64,000 nucleotides of DNA from Burkholderiales bacterium (GTDB taxonomy: Bacteria > Pseudomonadota > Gammaproteobacteria > Burkholderiales > UBA6910): assembly GCA_026005015.1 (NCBI GenBank), contig BPKG01000001.1, positions 62,001 to 126,000 of the forward strand, written 5' to 3'. Positions 47,101 to 54,778 of this stretch are shown here, piece by piece (within the stretch, counting starts at the first letter, position 1; each line of letters begins with the position of its first letter). The notes beneath the pieces were generated by a model that was not told where the DNA came from, did not search any database, and saw only the letters and a program-made list of their open reading frames with translations. The position numbers and the translations under genes were made by a program.

Positions 47101-48317
47101 ATGAAACGGAAGCTGATGAGCGTGCTGGTGGCGGCGGGGCTGCTGGCGGTCAACCCCGCGGCGCTGGCCCAGCAGAAGATCTCCGACGGCGTGGTGAAGA
47201 TCGGCGTCCTCACGGACATGTCCGGAACCTACTCGGACTTGGCCGGGCCGGGGTCGCTCCTGGCGGTGGAGATGGCGGTCAAGGACTTCGTCGAGAAGGA
47301 AAAACCTAACTTCAAGATCGAGATCGTCTCCGCCGACCACCAGAACAAGGGGGACATCTCCGCCAACAAGGCGCGGGAGTGGTTCGACCGGGACAAGGTG
47401 GACGTGATCGTGGACCTGGTCACCACGTCCACCGCTCTCGCGGTGATGAAAGTCGCCAAGGAGAAGAACAAGATCACCCTGGTCTCGGGGGCCGCCTCTA
47501 CGCCCATCACCAACGAGCAGTGCACCGACACCAACGTGCACTGGACCTATGACACCTACGCCCTGGCCGTGGGCACCGGCCGCGCGGTGGTGGAGCAAGG
47601 GGGCAAGAGCTGGTTCTTCTTGACCGCCGACTACGCCTTCGGCCACTCCCTGGAGCGGGACACGCGGCCATCGTGGAGAAGATGGGGGGCAAGGTGCTGG
47701 GCAGCGTGCGCCATCCGTTCCCGGCCCAGGACTTCTCCTCCTTCCTGCTCAGAGCCCAGGCCTCCGGCGCCCAGGTGATCGGGCTGGCCAACGCCGGTAA
47801 CGACACCATCAACGCCATCAAGCAGGCGGCCGAGTTCGGCATCACCCCCAAGCAGACGTTGGCGGGGCTTTTGATGTTCATCTCCGACATCCATACCCTC
47901 GGGCTCAAGGCGACCCAGGGCATGTATCTGACGACCGGTTTCTATTGGGACTACAACGACGAGACCCGGGCCTGGTCGAAGCGCTTCTTCGAGGCCCGCA
48001 AGCGCATGCCCACCATGGTGCAGGCGGGGGACTACTCGGCTGTGTACCACTACCTGAAGGCGGTCAAGGCCGCGGGCACCGACGACACCATGACCGTCAT
48101 GGCCAAGATGAAGGCGACCCCGGTCAACGACTTCTTCGCCAAGAACGGCAAGATCCGGGACGACGGGCGCATGGTGCACGACATGTACCTGGCTCAAGTA
48201 AAGAAGCCCGAGGAGTCCAAGTATCCCTGGGACTACTACCACATCCGCCAGGTGATCCCGGGCGACCAGGCGTTCATGCCGCTCTCCGAAAGCAAGTGCC
48301 CGCTGGTCAAGAAGTAG
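47101..48317 (+). pseudogene. livK: LivK-type periplasmic substrate-binding protein, frameshifted
   Basis: The first frame has a signal peptide (cleavage near AALAQQK) and the binding-protein lobes from KIGVLTDMSGTYSDLAGPG to TADYAFGHSLERD. The frame is then lost at about 47662-47663. The second frame resumes AAIVEKMGGKVLGSVRHPFP and runs to the stop at 48315-48317. Adding one base after GAC-AC restores a single protein of about 405 residues. As written, the transporter would lack a functional binding protein. A strong GGAGAGGAGAAAG ribosome site precedes the ATG. Confidence 0.88.
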
Positions 48318-48334
48318 GCGAAGACGGCGGGGTG

Positions 48335-48382
48335 AAACCGGGGCGCAGCCAGGGGACCGGGAGCGGCTTCCCGCCCCGGTTT
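48335..48382 (+). terminator. hairpin with T-run between livK and livH
   Basis: AAACCGGGGCG (48335-48345) pairs with CGCCCCGGTTT (48372-48382), and the T-run extends one base beyond the stem (TTTT, 48380-48383). It sits in the 93-base livK-livH gap, where many Liv operons have a partial terminator or stabilising hairpin that raises binding-protein mRNA relative to permease mRNA. Confidence 0.7.
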
Positions 48383-48410
48383 TCGCCGTCCCATTGAGCG
48401 GAGCGAAGCG

Positions 48411-49295
48411 ATGGAGATCTTCGGCGTTCCCCTACAGGGTTTGATGGCCCAGCTCCTGATCGGGCTGATCAACGGCTCGTTCTACGCCATCCTGAGCCTG
48501 GGGCTCGCCATCATTTTCGGGATGCTCAACATCATCAACTTCGCCCACGGCGCCCAGTACATGATGGGGGCGTTCTGCGCCTGGATCGGCCTCACCTATT
48601 TCGGCATCAACTACTGGTGGGCGCTGCTGCTCTCCCCCCTGGTGGTGGGACTGACCGGCATCCTCGTCGAGCGGGCGTTTCTGCAATGGCTGTACAAGCT
48701 GGACCACCTCTACGGGCTGCTTCTCACCTTCGGCCTGGCGCTCGTCATCGAGGGCCTGTTCCGCTACCGCTTCGGCATCTCGGGCGAGCGCTATCCCGTG
48801 CCGGAGCTGCTCGCCGGCGGGATCGACCTGGGCTTCATGTTCCTGCCCGTCTACCGGGCCTGGGTGGTGGTGGCCTCCCTGGCGGTGTGCCTTCTCACCT
48901 GGTACATGATCGAGCGCACCAAGCTGGGGGCGTATCTGCGCGCCGGCACGGAAAATCCCAAGCTGCTTCAGGCGTTCGGCGTCAACGTGCCCCTGATGAT
49001 CACCCTGACCTACGGCTTCGGGGTGGCGCTGGCCGCTTTCGCCGGGGTGCTGGCGGCGCCGATCTTCAACGTCAACCCGGTGATGGGCTCCAACCTGATC
49101 ATCGTGGTGTTCGCCGTGGTGGTGATCGGCGGCATGGGGTCCATCCTGGGCTCCATCGTGACCGGGCTGGGACTGGGGCTGATCGAGGGCCTCACCAAGG
49201 TGTACTATCCAGAGGCCTCCGCCGTGGTGGTGTTCGTGATCATGGCCATCGTGTTGCTCATGCGCCCGGCGGGCCTGTTCGGCAAGGAGCGATAG
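48411..49295 (+). CDS. livH: branched-chain-type ABC transporter permease LivH
   Basis: The 294-residue inner-membrane permease has about eight hydrophobic segments and the LivH block LGLAIIFGMLNIINFAHG near the N-terminus. The cytoplasmic loop GVNVPLMITLTYGFGVALAAFAGVL carries the EAA-like coupling region. It pairs with LivM to form the channel. A GGAGCGAAG site precedes the ATG. Confidence 0.93.
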   Translation: MEIFGVPLQGLMAQLLIGLINGSFYAILSLGLAIIFGMLNIINFAHGAQYMMGAFCAWIGLTYFGINYWWALLLSPLVVGLTGILVERAFLQWLYKLDHLYGLLLTFGLALVIEGLFRYRFGISGERYPVPELLAGGIDLGFMFLPVYRAWVVVASLAVCLLTWYMIERTKLGAYLRAGTENPKLLQAFGVNVPLMITLTYGFGVALAAFAGVLAAPIFNVNPVMGSNLIIVVFAVVVIGGMGSILGSIVTGLGLGLIEGLTKVYYPEASAVVVFVIMAIVLLMRPAGLFGKER

Positions 49296-49296
49296 C

Positions 49297-50316
49297 ATGG
49301 AAGGAAGAGTCGGCAACGGCCGGGTGGCGGAAGGCGTGGCGGCTCCGGCGGCCGGTTCTAGGACGATCCGGCTTAAGGGGATCAACCGGGCCCACGCCGC
49401 CGGCTGGGGGCTGCTGGTGCTGGCCGGCCTTATCGCCCCCTTCCTGGTGTACCCGGTGTTCGTCATGAAGGTGCTGTGCTTCGCCCTCTTCGCCTCCGCC
49501 TTCAACCTGTTGCTGGGCTATACCGGGCTGCTTTCTTTCGGCCACGCCGCCTTTCTCGGCTGGGCCGGCTACATCACCGGGCACACGGTGAAGGTCATGG
49601 GGTTCCCGCCGGAGCTGGGGATCCTGGCTGGCACCGCTTTCGCGGGGCTGTTGGGCTACATCTTCGGCAGCCTGGCCATCCGGCGCTCGGGCATTTACTT
49701 CGCCATGATCACCCTGGCTCTCGCCCAGATGATGTACTTTCTGGCGCTGCAGTTTCCGTTCACCGGAGGCGAGGACGGGCTGCAAGGCGTGCCCCGGGGC
49801 ACTCTGTTGGGGATCGTGGACCTGAGCCGGATGATGAACATGTATTTCTTCGTGCTCGCCGTGTTCCTGTTCGGCTTCTGGGTGATCTACCGCACCATTC
49901 ATTCGCCGTTCGGACAAGTGTTGAAGGCGATCCGGGAGAACGAGCCCCGGGCCGTCTCCCTGGGTTACGACGTGGACAAGTTCAAGCTGATGGCCTTCGT
50001 GCTCTCCGCCGCCCTCTCGGGCCTGGCGGGCTCCACCAAGACCCTGGTATTCCAGCTCGCCTCCTTGACCGACGTGCACTGGCACATGTCCGGGGAGGTG
50101 GTGCTGATGACCCTGGTGGGCGGCATGGGTACGGTGTTTGGCCCGGTGGTGGGCGCCACCGTCCTAGTGACCCTGCAGAATTACGGCGCCGAGCTGGGCG
50201 AGTGGGTGACGGTCCTTACGGGGACGATTTTCGTGATCTGCGTGCTCGCGTTCCGGCGCGGGATCGTGGGTGAGCTCACGGCCCTCTACCGCCGCTCGGG
50301 CATTTCCTTACGGTGA
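49297..50316 (+). CDS. livM: branched-chain-type ABC transporter permease LivM
   Basis: The 339-residue permease starts one base after the livH stop. It has a polar N-terminus of about 30 residues and then multiple helices with the LivM blocks [26 protein letters not shown] and [25 protein letters not shown]. With LivH it forms the transmembrane pathway. Its last codon region overlaps a GTG that could start etfB, though the ATG six bases past the stop is preferred. Confidence 0.93.
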   Translation: MEGRVGNGRVAEGVAAPAAGSRTIRLKGINRAHAAGWGLLVLAGLIAPFLVYPVFVMKVLCFALFASAFNLLLGYTGLLSFGHAAFLGWAGYITGHTVKVMGFPPELGILAGTAFAGLLGYIFGSLAIRRSGIYFAMITLALAQMMYFLALQFPFTGGEDGLQGVPRGTLLGIVDLSRMMNMYFFVLAVFLFGFWVIYRTIHSPFGQVLKAIRENEPRAVSLGYDVDKFKLMAFVLSAALSGLAGSTKTLVFQLASLTDVHWHMSGEVVLMTLVGGMGTVFGPVVGATVLVTLQNYGAELGEWVTVLTGTIFVICVLAFRRGIVGELTALYRRSGISLR

Positions 50317-50321
50317 AGGCG

Positions 50322-51071
50322 ATGAAGATCCTGGTTCCGGTCAAGCGGGTGGTGGACTACAACGTGAAGGTCCGGGTCAAGGCGGACGGCACGGGGGTGG
50401 AAACGGCCAACGTCAAGATGTCCATGAACCCCTTCGACGAAATCGCCATGGAGGAGGCGGTACGGCTCAAGGAAGCGGGCAAGGCGGCCGAGATCGTGGC
50501 CGTTTCCCTGGGGGTCGCCCAGTGCCAGGAAACCCTGCGCACGGCGCTCGCCATGGGGGCGGACCGGGCCCTCCTGGTGGAGACTTCCGCCGAGCTGCAG
50601 CCCCTGGCGGTGGCCAAGCTCTTGAAGGCGATCGTGGAACGGGAGCAGCCCGGCCTGGTGATCCTGGGCAAACAGGCGATCGACGACGACGCCAACCAGA
50701 CCGGGCAGATGCTGGCGGCCCTCCTCGGCTGGCCCCAGGGCACCTTCGCCTCCAAGGTGGAGCTGGGGGAGGGGCGGGTCCGGGTCACGCGGGAGATCGA
50801 CGGGGGCCTGGAGACGGTGGAGTTGCAGCTCCCGGCGGTGGTGACCACCGACCTGCGGTTGAACGAACCCCGTTACGTCACGCTGCCCAACATCATGAAG
50901 GCGAAGAAAAAGCCTCTGGAGGCCTTCACCCCCGAAGCCCTGGGTGTGGACGTCACGCCGCGGCTCAAGGTCCTCAAGGTGCAGGAGCCGCCCAAGCGCA
51001 AAGGGGGCGTGCGGGTGGCCGACGCGAAGGAGCTGGTGCACCGGCTCAAGCACGAAGCGAAGGTGGTCTGA
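50322..51071 (+). CDS. etfB: electron transfer flavoprotein subunit beta
   Basis: EtfB with EtfA carries electrons from acyl-CoA dehydrogenases to the quinone pool. The 249-residue product begins [16 protein letters not shown] and contains the AMP-binding and recognition-loop region [21 protein letters not shown]. The ATG at 50322 with GAAGG upstream gives the canonical length; an in-frame GTG at 50313 overlapping livM would add three residues. It abuts etfA directly. Confidence 0.95.
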   Translation: MKILVPVKRVVDYNVKVRVKADGTGVETANVKMSMNPFDEIAMEEAVRLKEAGKAAEIVAVSLGVAQCQETLRTALAMGADRALLVETSAELQPLAVAKLLKAIVEREQPGLVILGKQAIDDDANQTGQMLAALLGWPQGTFASKVELGEGRVRVTREIDGGLETVELQLPAVVTTDLRLNEPRYVTLPNIMKAKKKPLEAFTPEALGVDVTPRLKVLKVQEPPKRKGGVRVADAKELVHRLKHEAKVV

Positions 51072-52025
51072 ATGGCGGTCCTGGTCATTGCCGAGCACGA
51101 CGGTGCCGCCCTCAAGCCGGCGACCCTCAACACCCTCACCGCGGCGGCTTGCCTCGATCCGCAAGTTCACGTCCTGGTGGCCGGGTCGGCGTGCCGCCCG
51201 GTCGCCGAGGCCGCGGCGAAAGTGGGGGGGGTGGCCAAGGTGCTCCTCGCCGATGCCCCTCAGCTCAAGGACCTGCTGGCGGAGAACCTGGCCCCCCTGA
51301 TCGCCCGGCTCGCCCCGGGCTACAGCCACGTCCTGGCGCCCGCCACCACCTTCGGCAAGAACGTGATGCCCCGGGCGGCGGCCCTGCTGGACGTGGCCCA
51401 GGTGTCCGATATCGTGGCGATCGAGTCCCCTGACACCTTCGTGCGGCCCATTTATGCCGGTAACGCGCTCGCCACGGTGCAGGCGACCGATCCCGTCAAG
51501 GTAATCACGGTGCGCACCACCGCCTTCGAGGCTGCGCCCCGGGAGGGTGGGGCCGCCACCATCGAGGCGGTGGAAGCGCCTCCGGACGCGGGCCTTTCCC
51601 GGCTGCTGGGGCAGGAGCTCACCCGCTCGGCCCGCCCCGAGCTCACCGCCGCCCGGGTGGTCGTCGCCGGTGGCCGGGCTCTCGGGAGCGCGGAGAACTT
51701 CATGAAGCTGCTCGAGCCCCTGGCGGATAAGCTCAACGCCGCCATCGGCGCCTCCCGCGCCGCCGTGGACGCGGGCTTCGTACCCAACGACTACCAGGTG
51801 GGGCAGACCGGCAAGGTGGTGGCCCCGGAGCTCTACATCGCGGTGGGCATCTCGGGGGCGATCCAGCACCTGGCGGGGATGAAGGACTCCAAGGTGATCG
51901 TGGCCATCAACAAGGACGTGGACGCCCCCATTTTCCAGGTGGCCGACTACGGGCTGGTGGCCGATATTTTCCAGGCGGTGCCCGAGCTGGTGAAGGAGCT
52001 GGAGGCCGCTGCAGGCCAAACGTAG
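51072..52025 (+). CDS. etfA: electron transfer flavoprotein subunit alpha
   Basis: The 317-residue protein starts immediately after the etfB stop. The C-terminal FAD domain is intact, with [42 protein letters not shown] and [18 protein letters not shown]. Position between the transporter and an acyl-CoA dehydrogenase gene fits a dedicated electron acceptor for the local beta-oxidation enzymes. Confidence 0.95.
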   Translation: MAVLVIAEHDGAALKPATLNTLTAAACLDPQVHVLVAGSACRPVAEAAAKVGGVAKVLLADAPQLKDLLAENLAPLIARLAPGYSHVLAPATTFGKNVMPRAAALLDVAQVSDIVAIESPDTFVRPIYAGNALATVQATDPVKVITVRTTAFEAAPREGGAATIEAVEAPPDAGLSRLLGQELTRSARPELTAARVVVAGGRALGSAENFMKLLEPLADKLNAAIGASRAAVDAGFVPNDYQVGQTGKVVAPELYIAVGISGAIQHLAGMKDSKVIVAINKDVDAPIFQVADYGLVADIFQAVPELVKELEAAAGQT

Positions 52026-52064
52026 TGGCGCGCAGGCGCAGGCGAGCCTTTTTGTGGGAGTTGC

Positions 52065-53861
52065 ATGATGAGCACGTACATCGCGCCTCTCCAGGACATG
52101 CGCTTCGTGCTGGAGGAGCTAGCGGGGCTACCTGAGGTGGCGGCGCTGCCGGGCTACGAGGAGGTCACCCCGGACCTGGTGGGCGCCATCCTCCAGGAGG
52201 CAGCCCGGTTCGCGGCCGAAGTGCTCGCCCCCCTGAACGCCGTGGGGGACCGGCACGGCAGCCGCCTCGAAGGCGGCCGGGTGGTCACCCCGCCGGGCTT
52301 TCGCGATGCCTACCGGCGCTTCGTGGCGGCCGGCTGGAACGGGCTGGACGCCGATCCCCGCTTCGGCGGCCAGGGCCTGCCGCAACTGGTGGCGAAGCCC
52401 GTGCACGAGATGTGGAAGTCGGCCAACCTGGCCTTTTCCCTCTGCCCCATGCTCACCGCGGCGGCGGCCAAGGCGATCCAGGCCCACGGCTCGGAAGCCC
52501 AGCAGGAGACCTTCCTGCCCAAACTGGTCTCGGGGGAATGGACCGGCACCATGAACTTGACGGAGCCCCAGGCGGGCTCCGACCTCTCGGCGGTGCGCAC
52601 CCGGGCGATTCCCCAGGGGGATCACTACCGCATCCGGGGGACCAAGATCTTCATCACCTGGGGCGAGCACGACCTGGCGGAGAACATCGTCCACATGGTG
52701 CTTGCAAGACTCCCCGACGCCCCCGAAGGGGTGAAGGGGATCTCCCTCTTCATCGTGCCCAAGTTCCTGGTGAACCGGGACGGCAGCCTGGGGCCGCGCA
52801 ACGACGTGCAGGCGGTGTCCCTGGAGCACAAGATGGGCATCCACGCAAGCCCCACCGCGGTGATGGCTTACGGGGAGAACGAGGGCGCCGTCGGCTACCT
52901 GGTGGGCGAGCCCCACCGGGGGCTCGAATACATGTTCACCATGATGAACAACGCCCGCCTGGCGGTGGGTCTCGAAGGGGTGGCCATTTCCGAGCGGGCG
53001 TACCAGCAGGCCGCGGCCTACGCCAAGGAGCGGGTGCAGGGCCGCCCAGCGGGACGCGAGAGCGAGGAGCGGGTGCCCATCATCCATCACCCGGACGTGC
53101 GGCGCATGTTGATGAGCATGAGGGCCCAGGTGGAGGCGATGCGCTCGCTCGCCTACTTCGCCTCCGGGCTCCTCGACCGGGCGGAGCGCCATCCGGATCC
53201 CGCGGCCCGGCGGGAGGCCCAGGCCCTGGTGGATCTCCTCACTCCGGTGGTGAAGGGCTGGTGCACCGAGCAGTCGGTGGAGGTCGCATCCACCGGCATC
53301 CAGGTGCACGGGGGCATGGGCTACATCGAGGAGACCGGCGCCTGCCAGCACCTGCGGGACGCCCGCATCACCCCCATTTACGAGGGCACGACCGGCATCC
53401 AGGCGAACGATCTCATGGGGCGCAAGCTCGTGCGAGACGGAGGCGCCACCGCCACCGCCTTCATCCGGCGCATGCGCGCCGACGCGGAGGCCCTGGCGCG
53501 GGCGGGCGACGCGGAGCTCGCGCCTGTGGCCCAGGGGCTGGCCCGAGGCCTCGAGGCCCTGGAGGAGGCGAGCCGCTGGCTGCTCCGGGTGCATCCCGAG
53601 CGGCCCGCCGCCGCGGCCGCCGGCTCGGTTCCCTACCTCAAGCTTTTCGGCTGGGTGGCCGGGGGCTGGCTGCTGGCGAGGGCGGCCAAGGTGGCGGGGG
53701 AGCGCCTGCAGGACCCGCAAGCCGACGAGGCCTGGTGCCGGGCCAAGCGGGTGACGGCCCGCTTCTACGCCGAGCATTGCCTGCCCCAGGCCCAGGCCCT
53801 GGCCCTCGCCATCACCCGAGGGGCCGACAGCGTGCTGGCGCTGGACGCCTCGGCGTTCTAG
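52065..53861 (+). CDS. acyl-CoA dehydrogenase with C-terminal extension (DmdC/AcdH-type)
   Basis: The 598-residue flavoprotein oxidises an acyl-CoA to the 2-enoyl-CoA. It has the three acyl-CoA dehydrogenase domains, with MNLTEPQAGSDLSAVRT for FAD/substrate binding, VHGGMGYIEETGACQHLRDARI, and the catalytic Glu in YEGTTGIQ, then a C-terminal extension of the acyl-CoA dehydrogenase_C type (about residues 470-598). Such long forms are common for 3-methylthiopropionyl-CoA and related substrates. Two adjacent ATG codons (52065, 52068) could start it. Confidence 0.93.
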   Translation: MMSTYIAPLQDMRFVLEELAGLPEVAALPGYEEVTPDLVGAILQEAARFAAEVLAPLNAVGDRHGSRLEGGRVVTPPGFRDAYRRFVAAGWNGLDADPRFGGQGLPQLVAKPVHEMWKSANLAFSLCPMLTAAAAKAIQAHGSEAQQETFLPKLVSGEWTGTMNLTEPQAGSDLSAVRTRAIPQGDHYRIRGTKIFITWGEHDLAENIVHMVLARLPDAPEGVKGISLFIVPKFLVNRDGSLGPRNDVQAVSLEHKMGIHASPTAVMAYGENEGAVGYLVGEPHRGLEYMFTMMNNARLAVGLEGVAISERAYQQAAAYAKERVQGRPAGRESEERVPIIHHPDVRRMLMSMRAQVEAMRSLAYFASGLLDRAERHPDPAARREAQALVDLLTPVVKGWCTEQSVEVASTGIQVHGGMGYIEETGACQHLRDARITPIYEGTTGIQANDLMGRKLVRDGGATATAFIRRMRADAEALARAGDAELAPVAQGLARGLEALEEASRWLLRVHPERPAAAAAGSVPYLKLFGWVAGGWLLARAAKVAGERLQDPQADEAWCRAKRVTARFYAEHCLPQAQALALAITRGADSVLALDASAF

Positions 53862-53905
53862 CCCGCCGGCCGCTTCCCCGGCTTAGCGGAAAAATCTAAA
53901 TCTCC

Positions 53906-53934
53906 TTGACGCCGCCGCTCCGTTGCGCCATAAT
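53906..53934 (+). promoter_or_regulatory. sigma-70-type promoter of the TetR gene
   Basis: TTGACG (53906-53911), a 17-base spacer, then CATAAT (53929-53934). Transcription would start near 53941. The final T of the -10 is the first base of the palindromic operator, so a bound repressor would block RNA polymerase. Confidence 0.75.
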
Positions 53935-53962
53935 TCAAACGTTCGTTTGAAGCGAACGTTCG
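53934..53962 (+). promoter_or_regulatory. PsrA-like operator for the TetR regulator
   Basis: TTCAAACG-TT-CGTTTGAA (53934-53951) is an inverted repeat with 8-base arms and fits the PsrA consensus CAAAC-N2-4-GTTTG of fatty-acid-responsive TetR repressors. A second short palindrome CGAACGTTCG lies at 53953-53962, just before the ATG. The site overlaps the -10 and start of transcription, implying autorepression. Confidence 0.7.
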
Positions 53963-53965
53963 ACC

Positions 53966-54709
53966 ATGCCCCCCAGAACTCCCCTGCCTTGCGACGATGC
54001 CCCGGATGCGGCCTCACCGGAGCGGGCCGCCGACGCCAACACCAAGGACCGGATCCTGGACGCCGCCGAGGCGCTATTCATGGAACGGGGGTTCGTCGCC
54101 ACTTCCTTGCGCATGATCACCGCCCGGGCGGGGGTGAACCTGGCGGCGGTGAACTATCACTTCGGTTCCAAGGAAGAATTGATCAAGGCCGTGTTCAGCC
54201 GGCGCCTCGGCCCCCTAAACCAGGAGCGAGTGGCGATCCTGGATCAGTTGGAACGGGAGGCCGAAGGCAAGCCCTTGCCGCCGGAAAAGATCCTGGAGGC
54301 GTTCCTGTGCGCCTCTCTGCGCCTTTCGCGGGACCCCCTGCGGGGCGGCGCGGTGTTTCTGCGATTGCTAGGGCAGGCCTTCGCCGAGCCGGCCGAGTAC
54401 ATGCGCAACTTCCTTCCCGAGCAGTACCGGGAGGTGGTGACTCGCTACAAGGCGGCCTTCGCCCGGGCGCTGCCCCAGATCCCCGAGGAGGAGCTGGTGT
54501 GGCGGCTACACTTCCTGTTCGGCGCCATCGCCTACAGCATGGCGGGCCACGACGCCCTGCGCCTAATCTGCAGCTACTCCCTGGAGGGCAGCGACCGGCC
54601 CGAGACCATCATCCGGCACCTGATCCCCTTCGCCGTGGGGGGGCTCACGGCCCCGCTGCCCCGGCCCCGGGTGGTGGAGCAGGCGAAAGGGAAGCGCAAG
54701 CGGGCTTGA
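53966..54709 (+). CDS. TetR-family regulator, PsrA/FadR-like
   Basis: The 247-residue protein has an N-terminal TetR helix-turn-helix (TKDRILDAAEALFMERGF, then MITARAGVNLAAVNYHFGSKEELI) and a C-terminal ligand domain with an Arg/Lys-rich end. The operator upstream and the position within a fatty-acid cluster indicate an acyl-CoA-responsive repressor. It lies between the long-chain acyl-CoA dehydrogenase genes and probably controls itself and the following fadE operon. The ligand is inferred, not shown. Confidence 0.88.
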   Translation: MPPRTPLPCDDAPDAASPERAADANTKDRILDAAEALFMERGFVATSLRMITARAGVNLAAVNYHFGSKEELIKAVFSRRLGPLNQERVAILDQLEREAEGKPLPPEKILEAFLCASLRLSRDPLRGGAVFLRLLGQAFAEPAEYMRNFLPEQYREVVTRYKAAFARALPQIPEEELVWRLHFLFGAIAYSMAGHDALRLICSYSLEGSDRPETIIRHLIPFAVGGLTAPLPRPRVVEQAKGKRKRA

Positions 54710-54778
54710 CGCGCCGGCGCGGGATGAGCCCGCAGAAGGGAGTCGTCGGGCTGGGTTGAAACACCATCGGAGGAAGAC

